Source: Ruminococcus sp. AF46-10NS | GTDB taxonomy: Bacteria; Bacillota; Clostridia; Lachnospirales; Lachnospiraceae | Length of the DNA: 64,000 bases | Assembly: GCF_003474435.1 (NCBI RefSeq) | Contig: NZ_QRNF01000007.1 | Span: 1 to 64,000 of the forward strand | Reading direction: 5' to 3' | Position numbers and translations under genes: made by a program | The notes under the pieces: generated by a model | What the model was told of the DNA's origin: nothing | Database searches by the model: none | What the model saw: the letters and a program-made list of their open reading frames with translations, nothing else | In this document: positions 47,091 to 57,137 of the stretch, in pieces | Layout of the letters: each line of letters opens with the position of its first letter | How positions within the stretch are numbered: position 1 is the first letter of the stretch

Positions 47091-48446
47091 TTATTTCCTT
47101 CTGAATCTGGCAATGAAGAAGCCATCCGTCTTATGTATTCCCGGAAGGAGCTGCAGATAACCAAGTTTGGTTGACTTGCAGTGAAGTTCCTCCGGAAGAT
47201 ACTTATCCAGGCTTTCCAGCCTGTACGGGTAATTCTTCAGAAACCATAATACATTTTCTTCGTTCTCTTCTCTTGCAATGGTACAGGTGCTGAATACCAG
47301 CGTTCCATCCGGTTTCACATATTTCGCAGCCTTATCCAAGATCTTTCTCTGAAGCATAACGATCTCTTCCTGTTTCTGTGGGGTTGCTCTGTATTTGATC
47401 TCTGGCTTCTTGCCGATCACACCATATCCGGAACACGGAACATCTGCGATCACAATGTCTGCTTTCTCCTCAGAATCCGGATCATAGATGGTTGCATCCT
47501 GTACCTTTGATTCTACATTGATCACGCCTGTCCTCTGGATATTTTCTTCGATAAGATCAGCCTTATACTGACTTACATCCCTGGCTTCCACATTTCCATA
47601 ATCGCCCATCTTATCAGCTGCATGGATACTCTTTCCTCCAGGTGCCGCACACATATCAATAATGTAGTCACCTTTTTTCGGGCTGGCTACCTCCGCCACC
47701 ATCATGGAACTTACGTCCTGCACAAGGATCTGTCCCTGAAGAAAAGCATCCAGCGTCAGAATATGATTATAATCTGAGATTTTCAGTGCATACGGCAGAT
47801 ACGGTGCCTGTTCCACAGTAACTCCCTGTGAACGAAGGCTTGTAACAATTGCTTTTTTTGATGCCTTATGTGTACGGCAACGCACAGTAAGCGGTCTTTC
47901 TGTGAGAAAATCTTCCAGGATCTTTTCCGTAGTCTTCACACCATAGGCTGTGATCCATTTGTTCACCAGATATTCCGGCATGGAATACTTTACTGAAAGA
48001 TAGCGTACCTCATTTTCCTCTCTGGGAGGAAGTTCCAGGTTCTTTAACTCCCTTGCGATCGTGCGGAGAACACCATTTACAAAAGGCTTCAGATTATAGA
48101 AGCCTTTCCGCTGGGCAAGCTTCACAGCTTCATTGCATACAGCACTGTCCGGAACGCTGTCCATAAATTTCAGCTGATACACACCACTTCGGAGTATTTC
48201 CCTGATCTGCGGTTTCATCTTGTTTACAGGAACCTTTGAAAAAGAATCGATCACATAATCAATATATATCCGATACTCTAGAGTTCCCTCACACACTCTT
48301 GTAATAAAGCTTCGTTCCTGTTTCGGAAGAAACTGGTATTTGGAAAGGGCATTACGGATAGCAATATGGCTGTGCTCCCCTTCCTCCTCAATCTGTAACA
48401 GGATCTCAAGGATCAGTTCTCTTGTATTCACTCCGCTGCTAATCAC
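47091..48446 (-). CDS. rsmB: 16S rRNA m5C967 methyltransferase RsmB
   Basis: The GTG at 48446 follows AGGAGG with 8-base spacing and is preferred to a TTG at 48464. The 451-residue product has an N-terminal NusB-like domain (about 1-140) and a methyltransferase domain with MCAAPGGKSIH, DVPCSGYG and FSTCTIAREENE; the Cys in each of the last two is catalytic. The start is within the 3' end of yugP. Confidence 0.95.
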   Translation of the reverse strand: MISSGVNTRELILEILLQIEEEGEHSHIAIRNALSKYQFLPKQERSFITRVCEGTLEYRIYIDYVIDSFSKVPVNKMKPQIREILRSGVYQLKFMDSVPDSAVCNEAVKLAQRKGFYNLKPFVNGVLRTIARELKNLELPPREENEVRYLSVKYSMPEYLVNKWITAYGVKTTEKILEDFLTERPLTVRCRTHKASKKAIVTSLRSQGVTVEQAPYLPYALKISDYNHILTLDAFLQGQILVQDVSSMMVAEVASPKKGDYIIDMCAAPGGKSIHAADKMGDYGNVEARDVSQYKADLIEENIQRTGVINVESKVQDATIYDPDSEEKADIVIADVPCSGYGVIGKKPEIKYRATPQKQEEIVMLQRKILDKAAKYVKPDGTLVFSTCTIAREENEENVLWFLKNYPYRLESLDKYLPEELHCKSTKLGYLQLLPGIHKTDGFFIARFRRK

Positions 48447-49149
48447 GGTCTCTACCTCCTGCAAGGATAATCAGTCTCAGAAGCTGAAGAATGGATGATG
48501 CAAGAGCTGCCACATAAGTAAGTGCAGCTGCTGTCAGCACCTTTCGTGCTCCTTTTTTCTCGTCAGTTCCTAAAATACCGGTAGTCTCCAGCATTGTAAG
48601 TGCTCTGGAGGATGCATTGATCTCAACCGGAAGAGTCACAAGCTGGAAAAGTACTGCAAGTGAAAACAATGCAATTCCAAGCGTAACCAGCGGATGAATG
48701 GAAAAGATCAGTCCGGCAATAAACAGCGGCCATGAAAGCTGTGAACCGATATTCGCAGCCGGCACGATCGCAGAACGGATATTCAAAGGTGCATAATTAG
48801 TTGCATCCTGGATCGCATGTCCGCACTCATGTGCTGCCACGCCAACTGCTGCCAGAGAGTTTCTTCCATAAATATCCTCAGAAAGCGAAACTGTTTTCGT
48901 CCGTGGATCATAATGGTCTGTCAGACTTCCTCTGATGGGAACAACCTGCACATCTGTGATCCCTGCTGCTCTGAGGATTCTCTGTGCCGCCTCTGCACCG
49001 GTGATCCCGGAATGATTCCGGACCTTCCTGTATACTGCAAAAGTACTTTTAAGCTTCGCAGATGCTGCAAGGGAAAGAATCATCCCAATTACAAGCAGGA
49101 TCACGGTAGGATCCAGACCATAGCCATAATAACCATATCCGTACATCAT
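48439..49149 (-). CDS. YugP family zinc metallopeptidase
   Basis: This 236-residue membrane protein has a first helix at about 13-33, a metal-binding HECGH at 107-111, and two or three C-terminal helices. This is the YugP/DUF2206-like neutral zinc metallopeptidase commonly found in the fmt-rsmB cluster. Substrate unknown. GGGAGTG precedes the ATG. Confidence 0.88.
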   Translation of the reverse strand: MMYGYGYYGYGLDPTVILLVIGMILSLAASAKLKSTFAVYRKVRNHSGITGAEAAQRILRAAGITDVQVVPIRGSLTDHYDPRTKTVSLSEDIYGRNSLAAVGVAAHECGHAIQDATNYAPLNIRSAIVPAANIGSQLSWPLFIAGLIFSIHPLVTLGIALFSLAVLFQLVTLPVEINASSRALTMLETTGILGTDEKKGARKVLTAAALTYVAALASSILQLLRLIILAGGRDRD

Positions 49150-49152
49150 TCA

Positions 49153-50097
49153 TCACTCCCTGGAATCTGTAAACATGTCTCCTGGTTTCAACTGACATCC
49201 GCGCAGAAAAGCATCTGCCTCCATACGTTTCTTGCCTTCCAGCTGTACTTCGCGAAGCACCAGTACATCCTGCCCACAGGCTACGTGGATGCCTTCTTTA
49301 TCTGCGCTCATAACTGTCCCCGGTGTCTCCTTAACCTCTGCTTTCTCAACGGAACTTCTCCATACTTTAAGAGTTTTTCCATTGATAAAAGTAAATGCAC
49401 TTGGCCATGGATTTAAGCCACGCACAAGACGTTCCAGTTCCCCTGCACTTTTTGAAAAATCAAGAAGTCCCATTTTCTTTGAGATCATAGCTGCATACGG
49501 TGTCGGACTCTCCTCCGGCTGTTTCTCATATACAGCTGTTCCGTCAAAAATAGTCGGCAGCGTCTGGATCAGAAGCTCTGCTCCTGCCTCTGCCAGCTTG
49601 TCAAAAAGACTTCCTCCTGTCTCATCTTTTGCAAGAGGAACCACGATCCTAGAGATCATATCACCGGTATCCAGGCCGGTTCCCATCTGCATGATCGTAA
49701 CGCCGGATTCTTTTTCCCCGTCAATAACTGCCTGCTGGATTGGTGCCGCTCCGCGGTATTTCGGAAGTAAGGATGCATGGATATTGATACATCCGAATTT
49801 CGGCATCTCCAGGATACTCTTCGGTATAATCTGTCCAAAAGCTGCCACAACAATGATATCAGGTGCAATCTCTGCAAGTTTTTCCACAAATTCCGGATCT
49901 CGCACCTTTACAGGCTGCAGGACCGGAATGTCATGTTTCAGTGCTTCTTCTTTTACAGGGGTAGGCATCATGGTCTTGCCTCTGCCCTTAGGCTTATCCG
50001 GCTGTGTGATCACAGCCTCAACCTCATATCCGTTCTTCACCAGTGCAGCAAGAGGTGCAACTGCAAAGTCCGGAGTTCCCATATAAACGATTTTCAT
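49153..50097 (-). CDS. fmt: Methionyl-tRNA formyltransferase
   Basis: Fmt formylates initiator Met-tRNA. The 314-residue product has MGTPDFAV at 6-13, INIHASLLPKYRGAAPI with the catalytic Asn/His region, TGLDTGDMI, and a C-terminal tRNA-binding domain. It follows def in the usual def-fmt order. Confidence 0.96.
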   Translation of the reverse strand: MKIVYMGTPDFAVAPLAALVKNGYEVEAVITQPDKPKGRGKTMMPTPVKEEALKHDIPVLQPVKVRDPEFVEKLAEIAPDIIVVAAFGQIIPKSILEMPKFGCINIHASLLPKYRGAAPIQQAVIDGEKESGVTIMQMGTGLDTGDMISRIVVPLAKDETGGSLFDKLAEAGAELLIQTLPTIFDGTAVYEKQPEESPTPYAAMISKKMGLLDFSKSAGELERLVRGLNPWPSAFTFINGKTLKVWRSSVEKAEVKETPGTVMSADKEGIHVACGQDVLVLREVQLEGKKRMEADAFLRGCQLKPGDMFTDSRE

Positions 50098-50109
50098 ATT
50101 ATCCCGCCT

Positions 50110-50588
50110 TTAGTCTTCTTCATCGTAATCGTAAGTTACCTTGTGAAGTTCTCCTTCTACAAGTTCTGTGTACATTTTTCCATCCAGATGGTCGATCTCG
50201 TGACAGAATGCTCTGGCCAGAAGCTCCTCACCTTCATAGATCACTTCATTCATGTTTACGTCAAGTGCTTTTACTTTCACGTAATTCGGCCGTGTTACCT
50301 GTCCTGCCATTCCCGGAACACTTAAGCAGCCCTCATCACCGGTCTGCTCACCGCCTGTCTCAAGGATCTCCGGTTGATAAGAACGATCGGACCTTCTCCA
50401 ACGTCGATCACAACGATACGTTTCAGGATTCCGACCTGCGGTGCTGCAAGTCCTACACCCATTGCATCATACATCGTATCCAGCATATCTGTGATCAGCT
50501 CACTGATTCTTGGTGTCATCTGCTCTACAGGACGTGATTTTTTTGTCAGTACAGGATCTCCCTGTACTCTGATAGTTCTAAGCGCCAT
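50110..50588 (-). CDS. def: Peptide deformylase (frameshifted near 50372)
   Basis: The start at 50588 ([12 protein letters not shown]) follows [16 protein letters not shown] is in the first frame; restoring one C (AACCGGAG to AACCCGGAG) gives [22 protein letters not shown] with the metal-binding Cys, then HEIDHLDG with the catalytic Glu and His pair. Joined length is 159 residues, normal for the family. It removes the formyl group from nascent proteins. Confidence 0.93.
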
Positions 50589-50643
50589 TTTTTCTCTTCT
50601 CCTTTTCATTTCAGCTGATAAGGTCAGCCGGTGGCCTGGCTTA

Positions 50644-52863
50644 TCAGCTCATGTCAAATTGTATGTATATTTTCCGGAAACCGGAATTTATCTCTATATA
50701 CTGCTCAAGTTTCTCCCTCACTGCTGTAAGGAAAGCCATATCTACGTGTTTCAGATGGAGCACCTGGCGGTATACATCCTTCACTTTTCCTACAGATGCC
50801 GCTGCAGGACCGATCATGTGAAGTTCCTCTTTCGGACTTACCCTGCGGATAAAAACCTCTATATAATACATGGCTTTTTTCAGAAGTTCTTCATCCTGGC
50901 AGGCGCCAAAAACTGTCATCATATGTGCTGCGGGCGGATAATCCATCAGCATCCGGTAGCTCATTTCTTCTTTATAAAATTTGCCGTAATCCTGAGTCGC
51001 TGCTGCCTGAATACTGTAGTGCTCCGGCTGATATGTCTGGATCACAGCACGTCCTGGCTTCGCTCCGCGGCCTGCACGTCCAACAGCCTGGGTCAGCAGC
51101 TGAAACGTCCTCTCTCCGCAGTGATAATCATCCATATTCAGGGAAAGATCTGCTGCGATCACTCCAACCAGTGTCACATCCGGAAAGTCATGTCCTTTGA
51201 CGATCATCTGCGTTCCCACCAGAATATCCGCTTCATGCCGTGAAAAAGAAGCCAGGATCTTTTCATAACTGTCCTTTGTCCTTGTGGTATCAAAATCCAT
51301 CCGAAGGACTCTTGCCTCCGGAAAATCCTTCTCAAGAACCTTCTCGATCTGCTGGGTTCCTGCCTTAAACCCTCCGATGTGAGGGGATCCGCAGGAAGGA
51401 CAGACCTGTGGCTTCACCGTCTCATAACCGCAGTAATGACAGATCAGACGGCTGCCATTATGCTCACTTAAAGACACATCGCAATGCGGACATTTCATCA
51501 CATGGCCACAGGCACGGCAGGAAACAAATCCCGCATACCCTCTTCTGTTGAGAAAAAGCATGGTCTGTTCTTTCTTCCGGAGAGTTTCACTTAAAGAAGT
51601 TTTCAGTTCTGTACTCAGAACAGAACGATTTCCTTTCTTTAATTCTTCCCTCAAATCCACGATTGATACCTGTGGAAGAGGTCTTTCTTCATAACGGGCA
51701 TTCAGTTTCACCAGAAGATACTCCCCGCTTTCTGCACGGCTGTAAGCAGAAAGTGATGGTGTAGCTGATCCCATCACCACATTTGCATGCTCCATCCGGG
51801 CCCTCTGGATGGCGGTTTCTCTTGCATGATACCGTGGCGTATTCTCACTTTTATAAGTAGGTTCATGCTCCTCATCGATCACGATCAGCCCCAGATTGAA
51901 AAATGGTGTAAAAAGTGCAGATCTTGGTCCTACCATCACCTGCACTTCACCACGTTTCGCTCTTTTGAACTGATCATAACGCTCTCCCTGGGAAAGTCTG
52001 GAATTTAAGACTGACACCTTGTCTCCGAACATGGCATAAAATCGCCGCACAGTCTGATAGGTGAGGGCGATTTCCGGTATCAGGACAATGGCCTGTTTTC
52101 CTTCCTCTATAACCTGCTGGATCAGGCGCATGTACACCTGAGTCTTGCCACTTCCTGTAACTCCGGAAAGTAAGGTCGGACGCGGTTCCGGCTTCTGCCA
52201 TTCCTGAAAGATTTGTTCTGCCGCAGCCTGCTGTTCCTCATTCAGACAAAGCTCCCTGTCTTCTTTTACCAGATCAGCCTGATCAGGGATCCTGTACATT
52301 TCCTGGCTCTCAAGGCGGATCATACCTTTCTTTTCAAAAAAATCAAGAACAGATACATTTGCCCCAAGTTCTTTCGAAGCATAAGTGTACTCCAGGCTTC
52401 CGGATTCCAGTATTGCCCGCAGAAAACGTTCTCTTGCCCTGAAACGGCTGCCGGAAAGTTCCGCCAGAAGCTCTTCTGCCACATTCCTGTCACCCTGGAA
52501 GAAAATAAGACGTTTTTCCTTCGCACGGACTTTGTCTTTTACAGGAAGTACAGTCTTCAGGGCCTGGATCATGGTAGATCCATATGTTTCCTTCATCCAG
52601 GCAGCCAGGGCGATGAGACGTGATTCTGTTGTCTCATCATCTGTAGACACGCTCTGGATCATCTTAATCCTGGAAGTGTCATATTTGGCTTTTTCTGTGA
52701 CGCCGATCACATAACCTTTCCGAAGCGTGTTGCCCTTCCCAAACGGAACGGTGACAACAACGCCCGGCTTTATCTCCTGTTCCAGTTCATCCGGGATCCG
52801 ATACTGGAAATCCCGATCAACTTTCTCATGCGAAATATCAATGATCACATCTGCATAGGTCAT
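50644..52863 (-). CDS. priA: Primosomal replication protein N' (PriA helicase)
   Basis: This 739-residue protein has an N-terminal DNA-binding domain, the helicase core with GVTGSGKTQ and IDEEHE, zinc-binding [13 protein letters not shown] and CHYCG...CPSCGS clusters, and AVGRAGRG motif VI. It restarts stalled replication forks. It starts 4 bases after murE, whose 3' end provides AGGAAAG. Confidence 0.95.
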   Translation of the reverse strand: MTYADVIIDISHEKVDRDFQYRIPDELEQEIKPGVVVTVPFGKGNTLRKGYVIGVTEKAKYDTSRIKMIQSVSTDDETTESRLIALAAWMKETYGSTMIQALKTVLPVKDKVRAKEKRLIFFQGDRNVAEELLAELSGSRFRARERFLRAILESGSLEYTYASKELGANVSVLDFFEKKGMIRLESQEMYRIPDQADLVKEDRELCLNEEQQAAAEQIFQEWQKPEPRPTLLSGVTGSGKTQVYMRLIQQVIEEGKQAIVLIPEIALTYQTVRRFYAMFGDKVSVLNSRLSQGERYDQFKRAKRGEVQVMVGPRSALFTPFFNLGLIVIDEEHEPTYKSENTPRYHARETAIQRARMEHANVVMGSATPSLSAYSRAESGEYLLVKLNARYEERPLPQVSIVDLREELKKGNRSVLSTELKTSLSETLRKKEQTMLFLNRRGYAGFVSCRACGHVMKCPHCDVSLSEHNGSRLICHYCGYETVKPQVCPSCGSPHIGGFKAGTQQIEKVLEKDFPEARVLRMDFDTTRTKDSYEKILASFSRHEADILVGTQMIVKGHDFPDVTLVGVIAADLSLNMDDYHCGERTFQLLTQAVGRAGRGAKPGRAVIQTYQPEHYSIQAAATQDYGKFYKEEMSYRMLMDYPPAAHMMTVFGACQDEELLKKAMYYIEVFIRRVSPKEELHMIGPAAASVGKVKDVYRQVLHLKHVDMAFLTAVREKLEQYIEINSGFRKIYIQFDMS

Positions 52864-52867
52864 GCGT

Positions 52868-54332
52868 TTACGCTTTCCTGTCTTCTTCCAGAATTTCCTG
52901 GATCAGCACGCGCTCATCCATCGGATATTTTTTGCCCTTGATCTCCTGATAATCTTCGTGTCCTTTTCCTGCCAGGACAATGATATCTCCCGGTTCACCA
53001 TGATGGATTGCATAGGCGATCGCCTCTTTACGATCCGGGATCTCCACGAATTTACCATCTGTCTTGGCCATTCCCACTTTAATATCGTCGATAATACTGC
53101 GGCTCCTCATCTCTCGGGTTATCAGAAGTAATGATGGTAAGGTCTGCCATTTTTCCGGAAACCTCGCCCATTTCATAACGACGGAGTTTGGAACGGTTTC
53201 CTCCGCAGCCGAACAGGCATACCAGTCTGTGAGGATTATATTCTTTCAAGGTGCCAAGAAGGCTCTCAAGTGCCATTGCATTGTGTGCATAATCGATCAT
53301 CAGAGTGAACTCATCAGATACCTTGATCATCTCAATACGCCCTTTGACCCTGGCTACCTTGAGGGCTTTGATGATGTTCTCCTCAGATACCCTGAAATGG
53401 CGGCAGATGGCAATGGCTGTCAGGGAATTGTAGATACTGAACTTACCTGGAATGTCGATCTCTACAGGGAAGTCGAGAAGGCCTTTTACATGGTAGGAAA
53501 TTCCCAGATATCCCTTTCTTCCTATAAGTTTCGCATCCTCAGCACAAAGATCTGCTTTTTCGGAAAAGCCGTATGTTTCAAGCTCACAGGTATGTCCTTC
53601 GATAATCTTCTCAAAATGCTCATCATCTCTGTTCACGATGCCTACCTTACACTGTTTGAGAAGCATGGATTTACAGTGAAGATAATCATCAAAATCCTTA
53701 TGCTCATTCGGTCCGATATGGTCTGGCTCGATATTTGTAAAAATACCGAAATCAAAGATAAATCCCTGTGTTCTGTGAAGCATCAGTCCCTGCGAAGATA
53801 CTTCCATAACAACAGCATCGCAGCCTGCTTCTACCATATCATGAAAATATTTCTGCACCATGTAGGATTCCGGTGTTGTGTTAGCTGCCGGAATATGCTT
53901 CTCACCGATGATCGCCTCAATAGTTCCGATCAGGCCAACCTTATATCCTGCATTCTCAAGAATAGATTTCACCATGTATGTTGTTGTTGTTTTTCCCTTG
54001 GTTCCTGTGATTCCGATAGTTTTCAGCTTCCCGGCCGGATGTCCGAACCATGCTGCGGAAATAAATGCCATTGCATAACGTGTGTCCTCTACCTGGATCA
54101 CAGTTACATCAGCAGGAGCTTCTATCGGTTCCTCCACGATAAGAGTTTTGGCTCCTTTGGCAATCACATCCGGTACGAATTTATGTCCATCTACAACAGC
54201 ACCTCTGATACAGATAAAAAGGCTTCCTTCATCTACTTTACGGGAGTCATAAACAACAGAAGTTACCTCCTGCTCTGTGCTTCCCTGAAGACGTTTGTAT
54301 TCAAGATGTTCCAATAAGGATAAAAGTTTCAT
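52868..54332 (-). CDS. murE: UDP-MurNAc-tripeptide ligase MurE (frameshifted near 53095)
   Basis: MurE adds the third residue of the stem peptide. The start at 54332 (MKLLSLLEHLE) follows GGAGGAG. GTKGKTTTTYM binds ATP; the substrate motif DNPR in TSDNPRDEEP indicates meso-diaminopimelate. The frame ends just after PQ; the continuation SIIDDIKVGM or similar is in another frame. Unlike the other breaks this needs two bases added or one removed. Restored length is about 488 residues. It lies outside the main dcw cluster here. Confidence 0.92.
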
Positions 54333-54425
54333 TTCTTCTCCTCCATTTTCCCCTTTTTCTGCCTGTCTCTGTGACGGCGGAAAGCGGGAAGATATGCTGG
54401 TTTTTGATTTATATACATACCATAT

Positions 54426-54454
54426 AGAATAGCACACCTCCCCCCTGTTTTCAA
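54426..54454 (-). promoter_or_regulatory. Sigma-A promoter of the murE-priA-def operon
   Basis: On the minus strand, TTGAAA (54449-54454) and TATTCT (54426-54431) are separated by 17 bases, about 95 bases before murE. It probably drives the long operon toward thiN. Confidence 0.7.
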
Positions 54455-54527
54455 CGTTTCTTTCTGCCAGGAATGGCCTGTCCACAGCATTTCACGGAAT
54501 CTTCACTTCTTTCGGAATATTTCTGAT

Positions 54528-56486
54528 TTAATGATCTTTTTCGTGAATATCCCGATACTTTCTGTGAAGCCAGAAAGCACCAAGCATAGTCAGTCCTGCT
54601 GCAAGCATCATCAGGATAAAAAACTCTGATTTTGTATTATCGCCTGTTTTGGGCTGAGAAGACGCACTTCGAGCCTGGGATCCGCTCTGAACGGCTGCAT
54701 TATTCTGTTCTTCTGAAATTCTTTCCATCTGAGGCTGTTCCTGCTGCGGATCTGCCGGTGCTGCTGTCATAACTGCGTTTTTCACTGTAACCTGTGCAGC
54801 CGCTTCCACGATCCGATCCCCTGTTTCCTGGCTCGTGACTGTTACCTGATTCAGCAGCTTCTGGTTCACAGTTTTTTCCGGGATCTTCACAACAGCCCGA
54901 AGAGATACAGCTTCTCCAGGTGTGATCTGTGAGATCAGAGCTTTTGTTTTTGTGCGGTTCAAGGTGATCCCCTCCTGCTCCACAAACTGAGCCTGAATCC
55001 CTTCTGCCTGGAAACGCTCGGTTCCTACAACTGAGTGAAGTGTTTTTTCTCCGGTGTTGACAATACAAATCTGGTAAGTTACGGTTTCACCTGGTTCTGC
55101 TTTTTCTCTGTCTGCTGTTTTCTTTACTGTAAAATCAGCTTTCAGTGCCTGAAGTTCATCTGTAACCGATGCAGTTCTTGTAATGGTTGCATCCGGTTTT
55201 TCTTTTATGGTGGCAATTGCTTCTATCTTATGCTCCAGTGGTTTCTCCTGTTCATTTACCAACGGTGCCAGAACATACAGAATTCTGCTCTCACCGGCCT
55301 TTAATGTGAAAACCTCTGCCTTGGCTCCTTCTGTCTGGAAATTTCCAGAACTTAAACCCTCCCCGTTCTCCCAACGCTGGATGATCTTCGGGCAGGAAAA
55401 CATACTGGTAAGATGAATATCTGTGAGTTCCAGTTTCCCTGTATTAATCAGGTAGATCCTGTATCGGATAGTCTTTCCGGCTTTCATTTCTTTTGTTTCG
55501 GATGTCACTGTCAGATTCATGTCCTCCTGTGCTGCTTCCACATCCAAAGATGGTGAAATTCCTTCTGCCAGGATTTGTGTCTCCTCATTCTCTTCCATAA
55601 GAAGAAAAGTTCCTGCACTGTTTCGGTCTTTCTTCAGAGGTTCATCCTGAACAAGACTGTAGCTGGACGCCTCTGCCGGGTAACGATATTCTTCCCGTAA
55701 AGTCAGCGGAATGCGCAGAGAAAGCGTTTCCTCCGGCATATTTTCCGTGTTTATCTTATATTCCAGTTTGATGATTTCTATACTTTTTCCTTTTTGATTC
55801 TTTATGGTGATTGGTGTAACAGATATGTCTCCCGGAATCTCTGAGATTTCCGGAGAAAAATATTCTGAAATGTATGTAATAAGTGTAAGGCCTTGCTGAA
55901 CTGCCGACGGAACTAGTGTTTCTTCTGGAATTGGAGTTTCTTCCGGAGCTATATTAGGAATTTTTCCTTCTGATGGTTCTGCGTATGCAAGTTGTTCACA
56001 TTCTGCTTCTTCTATATCTTCTCCACCGGCCGTCTCTCCCTCCTGTGGACCCGCACCCGTTTCCTCCTGCTCTTCATTCTCCTGCTGTACTGTTTTCCCG
56101 GATGCCAGCTCCTCCACGTACTCATATTCACCCTTCCTTTCCTGATCTTTGTCTGCATATTCATAATTTACATTTTCATGTTCAAAATTACTCTGTTCTT
56201 CTGTAACGTCTGGTTTTCCCCTGGAATTTTCCTGATCCTGAACAGTATTTTCCACGGTTTCTTCTCTCTGCGCCATCCAGCTTCCGAGCCCTTCCACCTG
56301 GATCTGCAGTTCTGCTTTTCCATTCTCTCTGTCTGTCCAGTTTCCGGTCTGAGCAATTGAAATATTTGTATCTGCCAGATCTGCACTTTTTACAGTCTCC
56401 GGCCGAAATCCTCCACTTAATACAGCCCCTGCAGCTGCAGCGGCGATCCCGGTTCTCCGTATCCGTCTCCATATTCTGTGTTTCAT
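54528..56486 (-). CDS. Sortase-anchored surface protein with DUF11-like repeats
   Basis: A 652-residue secreted protein: basic N-terminus and signal peptide (about 1-34), an acidic Glu/Gln-rich disordered region (about 80-190), then two or three beta-sandwich modules resembling DUF11 (for example VTYQICIVNTGEKTLHSV; KTIRYRIYLINTGKLELTD). The C-terminus is a sorting signal: QPKTGD at 611-616, a membrane helix (about 622-640) and a basic tail. The motif begins with Q where classical LPXTG has L. Probably wall-anchored; no function or ligand can be assigned. No sortase gene is visible in this window. Confidence 0.8.
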   Translation of the reverse strand: MKHRIWRRIRRTGIAAAAAGAVLSGGFRPETVKSADLADTNISIAQTGNWTDRENGKAELQIQVEGLGSWMAQREETVENTVQDQENSRGKPDVTEEQSNFEHENVNYEYADKDQERKGEYEYVEELASGKTVQQENEEQEETGAGPQEGETAGGEDIEEAECEQLAYAEPSEGKIPNIAPEETPIPEETLVPSAVQQGLTLITYISEYFSPEISEIPGDISVTPITIKNQKGKSIEIIKLEYKINTENMPEETLSLRIPLTLREEYRYPAEASSYSLVQDEPLKKDRNSAGTFLLMEENEETQILAEGISPSLDVEAAQEDMNLTVTSETKEMKAGKTIRYRIYLINTGKLELTDIHLTSMFSCPKIIQRWENGEGLSSGNFQTEGAKAEVFTLKAGESRILYVLAPLVNEQEKPLEHKIEAIATIKEKPDATITRTASVTDELQALKADFTVKKTADREKAEPGETVTYQICIVNTGEKTLHSVVGTERFQAEGIQAQFVEQEGITLNRTKTKALISQITPGEAVSLRAVVKIPEKTVNQKLLNQVTVTSQETGDRIVEAAAQVTVKNAVMTAAPADPQQEQPQMERISEEQNNAAVQSGSQARSASSQPKTGDNTKSEFFILMMLAAGLTMLGAFWLHRKYRDIHEKDH

Positions 56487-56860
56487 AAAAATTCTCCCAT
56501 CTCTGCTTCATAGCATGATATCTGCGGATTGCTCTGATTTATACAGATTTCGCAATCCTCATAACATTTTTACACATGGTTTCCATATCACAGCTTACTT
56601 TTCCACATACAAAGGCATCCCTCCCTGAAAAAACGGTGTATAACCACCAGTGATCCTGTTAATTTGTAAATAAAGTGAATTTCTGCATCGAACTGATGCT
56701 TGAATATTTCCCGCAGAACGCGGAAATAAGACTCTTTTAATGTAGCATATTCTCCGATATCATGCAACTACATATAAAAAATACAAAGTTTGTTTAAACT
56801 TTCTTTATAAATTTTCGATTTCTTTTAGATTACCGACATATTTTAAACATATTTCATCTA
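56487..56860. other. Intergenic region with hairpins upstream of the surface protein
   Basis: No gene is seen. Two adjacent hairpins are present: GCATC/GATGC (56685-56699), and TATTTCC with GC paired to GC and GGAAATA (56705-56728, one bulged C). On the minus strand a weak GGTG/CACC stem followed by T6 (about 56625-56656) could be a terminator in a leader of the surface-protein gene. I did not match it to a known riboswitch class. Confidence 0.35.
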
Positions 56861-56956
56861 TATAATAGACCTTGGATAGATGAAAAACCACTCTCTATCT
56901 CCCCCCTCAAAAAAATAGTAGGAAATAAGCCGTCTGAGAAATCAGGCGGTTTTTCC
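56861..56956 (+). ncRNA. Possible small RNA
   Basis: A TATAAT at 56861-56866 is followed by a GATAGA/TCTATC hairpin (about 56875-56899), an unpaired C6 tract (56901-56906), and a terminator: AGCCGTCTGA with TCAGGCGGT (56928-56950) and T-run. No reading frame with a ribosome site lies between. The arrangement is that of an 80-base independent sRNA. The -35 element is poor. Confidence 0.4.
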
Positions 56957-57005
56957 TTTGTCCCGCATTACTGTCTGACATACAGCATATTCAGCCAAAA
57001 TTGTA

Positions 57006-57034
57006 TTGCATTTCCCACATTGGTCTTTTATAAT
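57006..57034 (+). promoter_or_regulatory. Sigma-A promoter of the carbamate kinase gene
   Basis: TTGCAT (57006-57011) and a perfect TATAAT (57029-57034) are separated by 17 bases, about 105 bases upstream of the start. Confidence 0.75.
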
Positions 57035-57137
57035 AAAATATAATGACATCAGGGGCAAAGAACCTTTTTATCCCTGATCTGATAGCAGCGGCTTGCTCCG
57101 CAGCAGTTCAATTTTAAAGAGAAATGAGGTATTTCCT

